DNA of 59,387 nucleotides from an uncultured Elioraea sp. (GTDB lineage Bacteria; Pseudomonadota; Alphaproteobacteria; Acetobacterales; Acetobacteraceae), in the NCBI GenBank assembly GCA_938010425.1, contig CALLUO010000084.1, positions 1 to 59,387 of the forward strand, read 5' to 3'. Below the pieces are notes generated by a model, which was not told the DNA's origin, made no database searches, and saw only the letters and a program-made list of their open reading frames with translations. The translations under genes and the position numbers were made by a program. Position 1 is the first letter of the stretch, and every line of letters starts with the position of its first letter. Positions 52,096 through 59,387 of this stretch are shown here, one piece after another.

Positions 52096-52851
52096 TCACG
52101 TGCGCGAGCGCAGGCCGTAGCGATAGGCTTCGCGGAAGCCGAGGCGACGAAAAAGGGCGAGCGAGGCGTCGTTCGCCAGCTCTACTTGCACGAAGCCCCA
52201 CGCCGCGCCTTCGGCGCGCGCCCAGCCGAACCCTGCCAGCACCACGCGGCGTGCGAGCCCTTGGCCGCGGCAGGAAGGCAGGGTGGCGAGCCATGCCAGG
52301 CCTGCATGCACTCCGTCGGTCGCGACGAAGCCGGTGGCGGCGACCCGCCGCCCCAAGCGGACGGAAATCCAGGCATCCGGCACCAGCATGAGCGCAGGCG
52401 CAGCGCGGATCTCGGCCATCCGGGCAGGGGTGCGTTCGCCCGCCTCCTCATTGGCGGCAAACCAGTCCTCGTCTGGCTCGTCCGCGATTTCTGCCGGCCC
52501 GTCGGGCAGCGGAAGCCCATCGAGCGGGGCGGTGAGCACCACCACATCCTCAGCGCGCGAATAGCCCCGCAGCATCAGCGCGTGGTCGAGGGCGGGAGGC
52601 GACAGAGGGGTGAGGCGAAAGCGCGCGGGCAGGCCGAGCCTGTCGTACCAGGTCTCGATCCGCGCCACTCGGCCCGGCAGGTCCTGCTGATCCTCGGGAT
52701 CAAACCAGGCGGCGCAGTTAAGGCGCGAGAAGCCGCCAGCGCCGGCGCGCACCACGGCACTTCCCAAGAAGGCGATGCGCGAGGCTGGCAGTGTGGTGAG
52801 CAGAGCCCGTTCCAGCGCTAGCGGGCTGGGGAGGGGGGCGGGCTCGATCAC
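52096..52851 (-). CDS. GNAT family N-acetyltransferase
   Basis: 251 residues from GTG 52851, which overlaps the NnrU stop (GTGA); a longer frame to 52908 would overlap NnrU more. The acetyl-CoA loop is LPSCRGQGLARRVVLAGFGW (Q/R-x-x-G-x-A form) near residues 195-214, and the C-terminus QVELANDASLALFRRLGFRE is typical GNAT. An N-terminal extension of about 130 residues (WFDPEDQQDLPGRVARIETW, RGYSRAEDVVVLTAPL) has a weaker fold. The substrate is unknown. It is cotranscribed with NnrU. Confidence 0.82.
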   Translation of the reverse strand: MIEPAPLPSPLALERALLTTLPASRIAFLGSAVVRAGAGGFSRLNCAAWFDPEDQQDLPGRVARIETWYDRLGLPARFRLTPLSPPALDHALMLRGYSRAEDVVVLTAPLDGLPLPDGPAEIADEPDEDWFAANEEAGERTPARMAEIRAAPALMLVPDAWISVRLGRRVAATGFVATDGVHAGLAWLATLPSCRGQGLARRVVLAGFGWARAEGAAWGFVQVELANDASLALFRRLGFREAYRYGLRSRT

Positions 52852-53423
52852 GTGAACACGCCCACCCCGAATAGCCAGCGATGCACCCCGCTGATAAAGG
52901 CGATCCAAGCGAATGCGCCCAGCCCGACCGCGATCCAGTCTCCCCTGTTCCAGCCAGTGCGGACGCGCACCGTTCCACCTTCGCGACGCTTCACCGCAAT
53001 CCGGTCATAGATCGCCCAAGCGAGGAGAGTTCCGAACAGAACGACCGAGCCGAGATCGCCATTGGCGAGCAGGTGGGCGAAGGCCCAGAGCTTGACCCCC
53101 GTCAGCATCGGATGCTGCGTCACCCCTTTGATCAGTCCAGCAGGCGCGTAGGCGGCAGCGAGCAGGATCATCGCCGGTAAGAGAAGAAGCGTGGCAGTGT
53201 GGCGCAAGCCGACGGGCGGGTCCCAGAGCGGGATATAGCCCTCTGCGCGATAGCTGCCGAAGCCCCACACGATGAGCACAAGGCCTGCGAGGGAGACGAG
53301 GCTGTGCGCGATCTTGTAGGGGCGCACGCCCAGTCGAGCGACAAGCCTCGCGCGGGCCTCGCGCAAGGTGGTGAAGCTGTGGGCAGCAAGAAAGATGATC
53401 AGACCAAGGATGAGCAGGGCCAT
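52848..53423 (-). CDS. NnrU family integral membrane protein
   Basis: 191 residues with about six hydrophobic helices. Characteristic segments are FLAAHSFTTLREARARLVAR, YKIAHSLVSLAGLVLIVWGF, GVTQHPMLTGVKLWAFAHLL, and the HRWLFGV end. NnrU is linked to nitric oxide/nitrite reductase expression in denitrifiers, and the family is related to isoprenylcysteine-type membrane methyltransferases. No denitrification gene is in this window. It is followed by a GNAT gene with a 4-bp overlap and lies 67 bp downstream of guaA. Confidence 0.88.
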   Translation of the reverse strand: MALLILGLIIFLAAHSFTTLREARARLVARLGVRPYKIAHSLVSLAGLVLIVWGFGSYRAEGYIPLWDPPVGLRHTATLLLLPAMILLAAAYAPAGLIKGVTQHPMLTGVKLWAFAHLLANGDLGSVVLFGTLLAWAIYDRIAVKRREGGTVRVRTGWNRGDWIAVGLGAFAWIAFISGVHRWLFGVGVFT

Positions 53424-53490
53424 GGCGGTCTCCGGACAGGCGTTTAGTCACGTCCCTGCCAGGGCAGACGCCCCTGCGCAACCGCCGCGC

Positions 53491-55038
53491 TCACTCCCAC
53501 TCGATGGTGCCAGGAGGCTTGGAGGTGATGTCGTAGGTGACGCGGTTCACCCCGCGCACCTCGTTGACAATCCGGTTCGCCACGCGCAGCAGGAACCCCA
53601 TGTCGAAGGGGTAGACGTCGGCTGTCATGCCGTCTGTGCTGGTCACTGCGCGCAGCGCCACCGCCTGGTCGTAGGTGCGCCCATCCCCCATCACGCCCAC
53701 TGTGCGCACTGGCAATAGCACGGCGAAGGCTTGCCAAATTGCATCATACAGCCCTGCGGCGCGAATCTCCTCGAGGAAGATCGCATCCACCTTGCGCAGC
53801 GTCGCGAGCTTCTCGCGCGTCACTTCGCCGGGAATGCGGATGGCAAGCCCAGGCCCCGGGAAAGGGTGACGGCCGACGATGCTCTCAGGCAGCCCCAACT
53901 CGCGCCCAAGCGCGCGCACCTCGTCCTTGAACAGGTCGCGCAACGGCTCGACCAAGCGAAGGTTCAACCGCTCCGGCAACCCCCCCACATTGTGATGACT
54001 TTTGATGGTGACTGAGGGGCCGCCGGTGGCGGAGACGCTCTCGATCACATCCGGATAGAGCGTGCCTTGCGCCAAAAACTCGGCCCCGCCGAGCTTCGCC
54101 GCCTCTTCCTCAAACACCTCAACGAACAATCGACCGATAGTCTTGCGCTTCTGTTCCGGGTCCGTAACCCCGGCAAGGGCGGCGAGGAAGAGATCAGACG
54201 CGTCGCGGTGGATGAGGCGGATGTTGAATCGATCACGGAATGTACGCACCACTTCCTCCGCCTCGCCCGCGCGCAACAGGCCGTGATCGACGAAGATGCA
54301 AGCGAGCGCATCACCCACCGCTTCGTGGATCAGCACCGCGGCAACGGAGGAATCGACCCCGCCCGAAAGCCCACACACCACGCGGCCCTGGCCGACTTCG
54401 CGTCGGATGCGCTCGACCGCGGTGACGCGAAAGCTGGCCATCGTCCAATCGCCGCGGCAGCCGCTGACCGCGTGGGTGAAGTTGCGCAACAGAGCAGCTC
54501 CGTGCGGGGTATGCACCACCTCGGGGTGGAACTGCAGGCCGTAGAAGCGACGATGATCGTCCGCAATGGCAGCAAAGGGCGCCCCTTCGCTCACCCCCAC
54601 CACGCGGAACCCGGGCGGCAGGCGGGTGACGCGATCGCCATGGCTCATCCACACCGGCTCGCGTGCCCCCTTCTCCCACACGCCGTGAAACAGGGCGCAA
54701 TCATCCACCACGTCGAGCCAGGCGCGGCCAAACTCGCGATGCTCCGAGGTCGCGACCTCACCGCCTAGTTGCGCGACCATCGTCTGCTGGCCGTAGCAGA
54801 TGCCCAAGACCGGGACGTCCATTTCGAACACGATGGCGGGAGCGCGCGGGCTTTTCCCTTCGGTGACGGAAGCAGGGCCCCCGGAAAGGATGATCGCGCG
54901 CGGCGCGAAGTCTGCGATGCGTTCGGCTGAGGCGTGGTAGGGCCAGATCTCGCAATACACGCCATTTTCGCGCACGCGGCGAGCAATGAGCTGGGTGACC
55001 TGGCTGCCGAAGTCGAGGATGAGGACGCGCTCCGTCAT
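53491..55038 (-). CDS. guaA: GMP synthase (glutamine-hydrolysing)
   Basis: 515 residues, normal length. N-terminal glutamine amidotransferase: [20 protein letters not shown], nucleophile loop [10 protein letters not shown] near residue 82, and the catalytic His/Glu in FHPEVVHT. Then the ATP pyrophosphatase P-loop [12 protein letters not shown] near residue 222 and a dimerisation domain ending [12 protein letters not shown] and PPGTIEWE. It aminates XMP to GMP. It closes the guaB-rsmB-GNAT-guaA operon, 69 bp after the GNAT gene. Confidence 0.95.
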   Translation of the reverse strand: MTERVLILDFGSQVTQLIARRVRENGVYCEIWPYHASAERIADFAPRAIILSGGPASVTEGKSPRAPAIVFEMDVPVLGICYGQQTMVAQLGGEVATSEHREFGRAWLDVVDDCALFHGVWEKGAREPVWMSHGDRVTRLPPGFRVVGVSEGAPFAAIADDHRRFYGLQFHPEVVHTPHGAALLRNFTHAVSGCRGDWTMASFRVTAVERIRREVGQGRVVCGLSGGVDSSVAAVLIHEAVGDALACIFVDHGLLRAGEAEEVVRTFRDRFNIRLIHRDASDLFLAALAGVTDPEQKRKTIGRLFVEVFEEEAAKLGGAEFLAQGTLYPDVIESVSATGGPSVTIKSHHNVGGLPERLNLRLVEPLRDLFKDEVRALGRELGLPESIVGRHPFPGPGLAIRIPGEVTREKLATLRKVDAIFLEEIRAAGLYDAIWQAFAVLLPVRTVGVMGDGRTYDQAVALRAVTSTDGMTADVYPFDMGFLLRVANRIVNEVRGVNRVTYDITSKPPGTIEWE

Positions 55039-55107
55039 GGGCGAGGGATAGCGGATCGCGGCCAGCGCGTCAGGGGCGCTTGGGCTGTCCCTCCCTCACC
55101 TGCCCGC

Positions 55108-55680
55108 TCAGCGCTCGGCGGTTGGTTCGGTGGCGGCGAGCAGGGCGCCGATCGGTTCCCACACATAGGCGGTCTGCACGACGGCCCGCCCGCCGACGGT
55201 GATGGTCTGCTCCGCCACCGCCCGCCCGCCAAGGCGGCAGTAAAACCAGCGCGATGGGTTCTCCTTTAGCACCCACAGTACGACGGAACGGCAGCCGATA
55301 ACGTTGAGATGCGCGGCCAGCGCCCGCATCAACCGCCGCCCCACCCCGCGGTCGCGCCAGTCATCCGCCACGTAAAGGGTTTCGATCTCGCCCGCGTTGC
55401 GCCGCGTGCCGTCGCGCACACGGCCGCCCGAGGCGAAGCCGACCACAGCAGGAGCCTGCAGTTCAGGCGAGTCGGAACCGCTGGCGACGGCGACGAAGGT
55501 GGCGTGCCCTGGCGGAGGGGCGGTGAGGGTGCGGCGCCACAGGAGGGTTTGGCGGTCGAGGGAGAGGCCGGCGAGGTAGGTGTCAGGCAGGATGCCGGGA
55601 TAAGCGCTGCGCCACGTGGCGACATGCACGGCCGCAATCGCCTCGGCATCGGAGGGGCGGGCGCGGCGGATGGCGATCAC
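55108..55680 (-). CDS. GNAT family N-acetyltransferase
   Basis: 190 residues. N-terminal segment IRRARPSDAEAIAAVHVATW is the standard GNAT lead, and the acetyl-CoA loop is VADDWRDRGVGRRLMRALA (R/Q-x-x-G-V-G). C-terminal LWVLKENPSRWFYCRLGGR matches the xNxxAxxFYxxxGF pattern. It starts inside the rsmB stop (ATGA overlap at 55677-55680) and lies between rsmB and guaA. The acceptor is unknown; a ribosomal or tRNA-modification role is only suggested by the neighbour. Confidence 0.87.
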   Translation of the reverse strand: MIAIRRARPSDAEAIAAVHVATWRSAYPGILPDTYLAGLSLDRQTLLWRRTLTAPPPGHATFVAVASGSDSPELQAPAVVGFASGGRVRDGTRRNAGEIETLYVADDWRDRGVGRRLMRALAAHLNVIGCRSVVLWVLKENPSRWFYCRLGGRAVAEQTITVGGRAVVQTAYVWEPIGALLAATEPTAER

Positions 55681-56990
55681 GGCGCCTGCTCCGCACGGAG
55701 AAGAGCGGCGGCGAAGAAGCCATCCGTGCCGTGCCGAGCGGGGGTAAGGGCGAGGAAGGGACCATCTCCCGGCAGGAACCCAAGGCCCGCGCGCGCCTGA
55801 ACCTCATCGCGTGGCAGCAGTTGGAAGTTCGGGTTTCGCTGCAGGAACAACCTCACCTGCGCCTCGTTCTCCTCCTCAAGCACAGAGCACGTAGCGTAGA
55901 CCAAAACGCCCCCCGGTTTCACCAGGGTCGATGCACGATCGAGGATTTCGGCCTGGCGCAGGAGAAGCTCGTCAAGATCTCCGCTCGTGAGGCGAAGCCG
56001 CGCGTCGGGCTTACGCCGCCAGGTGCCAGTGCCGGTGCAGGGTGCGTCCACCAGCACGCGGTCGAACGAGCCTCGCGCGCGTTTGATCCACTTTTCTCCG
56101 GGCGCGATCAGCCGGCGTTCGACGTTGCTCACGCCGGCGCGGCGAAGCCGCCGCGCGGCCGCCTCGAGGCGATGGGCGGAGACGTCGGCGGCAACGATTG
56201 TGCCGCGGTTCGCCATCATCGCCGCGAGCGCCAGAGTCTTGCCGCCTGCACCGGCGCAAAAGTCGCACACGCGCATTCCCGGCCGCGCATCGACCATGGC
56301 GGCGACGAGCTGACTGCCTTCGTCCTGGATCTCGATCAGCCCGTCCCGGAAAGCGCGCGTGGTGGTGATGGGAGCACGGGATGGGGCGCGTAGCCCCCAA
56401 GGTGAGAACGGGGTGGGTTCGGTGGCGATGCCCTCCGCTGCCAGACCCTCGCGCGCGGCCTCGCGCGTGGTCTTCAGCGTGTTCACGCGAAGGTCGGTGG
56501 GGGCGGGGCGGTCAAGCGCGGCGAGTTCCTCGGCAAGGTGGGGACCGAAGCGGGTGGCGAGCGAGGGGAGGAGCCACTCAGGCACGCCGAGGCGGACTGC
56601 CTCCGGCATGGCGGGATCATCGAGGCGGCGAGCGGCGAGCCGACGTAAGGCAAGGCGTTCCTCGTTTGACAGCGGCTCGGGCCCGTGGCGTGTGCCGGAA
56701 AACAGTCCGGCCGCGGCATCGGCGTCCATCGCTTCCATCAGCGTCAGCGCGGCGAGCAGCATCAGCCGCGGGGTGGCGGGCGCGCCGATCGCGCCGAGGT
56801 GCCAGGCAAGGCGCGGGGCGGCGCGCAGCATCGCCCAGAGGCGTTCGGCGATGGCGCGGCGATCGCGAGCACCGATGAAGCGGCGGGACTTGAAGAAGGT
56901 ATCGGCGACGCGATCGGCCGGGACGTTCGGCTGCGCCTCGACCTCGGCCCAAAGATCGATCCCCGCTTGAATCCGCGCAGCCGGGGTCAC
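55677..56990 (-). CDS. rsmB: RsmB/NOP family 16S rRNA m5C methyltransferase
   Basis: 437 residues from GTG 56990; a frame back to 57305 overlaps guaB and is not credible. The SAM site is DFCAGAGGKTLALAAMM near residues 265-281, followed by IVAADVSAHRLEAAARRL, the catalytic DAPCTGTGTWRRKPD (PC) and LVYATCSVLEEENEAQV (TC), the two cysteines of m5C RNA methyltransferases. RsmB methylates C967 of 16S rRNA; other NOP/RCMT enzymes are possible. An N-terminal NusB-like RNA-binding part is probably shortened. It lies 22 bp after the guaB stop and overlaps the GNAT gene by 4 bp. Confidence 0.9.
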   Translation of the reverse strand: MTPAARIQAGIDLWAEVEAQPNVPADRVADTFFKSRRFIGARDRRAIAERLWAMLRAAPRLAWHLGAIGAPATPRLMLLAALTLMEAMDADAAAGLFSGTRHGPEPLSNEERLALRRLAARRLDDPAMPEAVRLGVPEWLLPSLATRFGPHLAEELAALDRPAPTDLRVNTLKTTREAAREGLAAEGIATEPTPFSPWGLRAPSRAPITTTRAFRDGLIEIQDEGSQLVAAMVDARPGMRVCDFCAGAGGKTLALAAMMANRGTIVAADVSAHRLEAAARRLRRAGVSNVERRLIAPGEKWIKRARGSFDRVLVDAPCTGTGTWRRKPDARLRLTSGDLDELLLRQAEILDRASTLVKPGGVLVYATCSVLEEENEAQVRLFLQRNPNFQLLPRDEVQARAGLGFLPGDGPFLALTPARHGTDGFFAAALLRAEQAP

Positions 56991-57012
56991 GCGGCGGAAC
57001 GGGTCGCGACCA

Positions 57013-58617
<1,605 letters not shown>

Positions 58618-58629
58618 TTAGGACATGGG

Positions 58630-58927
58630 TCAAACGGTGAGGCCGGGCGGTGGCCCGCGCGCCTCGCCGAGCCCTGGGATCGGTGGAATGTCGGGCAGCG
58701 GCTCAAATAGGTCGGCGTCGTTCGCCTTCGTGCTCTTGCCGCGAGTGGAGACGGGACACACCGCGAAGCTTCCGCCGGATAGGGCCCTGAGGATGCGAGA
58801 GGGGGTCTTTTTCTTCCTCGCCGAGCCAAAGCGGCCAGTCGTTGGGCGCCACCACCAGCGGCATGCGGTGATACCATGGGGGCAGAGGGTCACGCGGGGT
58901 CCCTAGTGTTTCACTGCCGCCCTGCAA
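58630..58927 (-). pseudogene. SRAP (YedK/HMCES-type) peptidase remnant
   Basis: Only the C-terminal part of an SOS-response-associated peptidase can be traced, in three reading frames. One frame gives PPWYHRMPLVVAPNDWPLWL then GEEEKD (the HxRMP and WL motifs). A second gives GPYPAEA. A third gives FAVCPVSTRGKSTKANDADL, then FEPLP, and a stop at 58630. In intact SRAP proteins these pieces are contiguous, so at least two indels have occurred. The N-terminal two thirds, with the catalytic Cys2, is absent. SRAP proteins bind abasic sites in single-stranded DNA. The gene is a decayed relic. Confidence 0.78.
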
Positions 58928-58942
58928 AAGGAGTTACGACCA

Positions 58943-59387
58943 CTACCGGGCGCACAAGGAGCGTGCCGCGCGACGGGGCCGGATCAATAGAATACCTGGA
59001 CCGATGCCAAGCATGCTGGCGAGCACGTCGATCGGAGCCGCCAGAGCAGGCGCCAGCGGCAAGCGGGGCGTGGTTGCTTCCGCGCGGTCGTGCTCGTCGG
59101 CCCGAAACAGGCGCCAAGCGAAAACAGGACGGCCCCGACATAGGTGAGCCAAAGCCAAGCCGGTGAAACCACCTGAGCGAGCAGGGCGCCTAGGGGAGCG
59201 AGAAGAGTCAAGACAAGCGCGAGCAAGGGGCCCAGGCCGCTAGAAAACCAGGCCGCTCGCGGCGAAGCCGAACAGGGAGAACAACGCCGTCACTCCGTTC
59301 AAAAGTAGCGAGAGGGGCTGCACCTGATGCACTTGGTTATCGAGGAAAAGACTGAGAAAGGGGCTGGCGGCGAAGGCCACCCCGACC
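58943..59387 (-). pseudogene. TauE/SafE (TSUP) sulfite-exporter-family permease remnant, partial
   Basis: The minus strand carries pieces of a TSUP-type membrane protein in different frames. The first, entering from the window edge, reads FAASPFLSLFLDNQVHQVQP then SLLLNGVTALFSLFGFAASG and hits TAG at 59240-59242. A second frame continues LALVLTLLAPLGALLAQVVS then PAWLWLTYVGAVLFSLGACF. Near 59010 the first frame again gives DVLASMLGIGPGILLIRP, like the glycine-rich repeat of the second half. At least one stop and two frame changes are seen. The N-terminal part may lie outside the window. Confidence 0.72.

Overview
The window is about 59 kb of high-GC chromosomal DNA from an alphaproteobacterium. 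The lineage call rests on the gene order miaB-phoH-ybeY-corC, on a GAAC-N7-GAAC (GTTC-N7-GTTC) alphaproteobacterial-type SOS box, and on several small conserved genes that I associate with Rhodospirillales. An Acetobacteraceae-like organism is my best guess, but it is an inference. I see no rRNA or tRNA gene, CRISPR array, phage or insertion sequence. Nearly all the DNA is coding, and 4-bp start/stop overlaps are very common.

Region by region. 1-3.4 kb: end of a DCC-family thiol oxidoreductase, tspO, an MsbA-type ABC exporter and a dual-specificity-type phosphatase. 3.4-9.5 kb: a tight plus-strand operon of a GST, a YcjX/YcjF pair, a DUF1989 protein, a nucleoside hydrolase variant, a von Willebrand A protein and a membrane-anchored J-protein. 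9.7-14.7 kb: minus-strand housekeeping operon of an acyltransferase, miaB, phoH, ybeY and corC. 14.7-18.1 kb: class I ribonucleotide reductase nrdA-nrdB behind a control region with an SOS box and DnaA boxes. 18.2-20.7 kb: small conserved genes, a tRNA-type N6-adenine methyltransferase, a DUF2007 protein and a polyprenyl diphosphate synthase.

20.7-37.6 kb is a catabolic block. It has a CoA-transferase/acyl-CoA dehydrogenase pair, a D-lactate-dehydrogenase-like enzyme, and a six-gene operon (SDR, N-carbamoyl amino acid amidase, hydantoinase A, hydantoinase B, an FkbM methyltransferase broken by one amber codon, N-acyl-D-amino-acid deacylase). A glyoxylate-reductase-like enzyme, a chemoreceptor and a class III aminotransferase complete it. 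Together these look suited to sensing and degrading hydantoins and modified or D-amino acids. 37.7-41.7 kb: a BisC-type molybdoenzyme followed by a PhoX-like protein that has lost a hallmark metal-binding segment. 41.8-46.1 kb: pyrE followed by a peptide-type ABC importer that lacks its ATPases.

46.1-52.1 kb: plus-strand genes for an ELM1-like protein, a nuclease, an HMG-CoA-lyase-like enzyme with a CoA-transferase, a DNA alkyltransferase, a quinone reductase and an FMN reductase. 52.1-58.5 kb: minus-strand acetyltransferases, NnrU, and a purine operon guaB-rsmB-GNAT-guaA. 58.6-59.4 kb: two decayed genes side by side, an SRAP (YedK/HMCES) remnant and a TauE/SafE permease remnant.

Most promising leads: the SOS/DnaA-box control region of nrdAB; the GST-YcjXF-DUF1989-hydrolase-VWA-J-protein operon; the BisC plus metal-site-less PhoX pair; the ATPase-less importer behind pyrE; and the single-codon interruption in the hydantoin operon.
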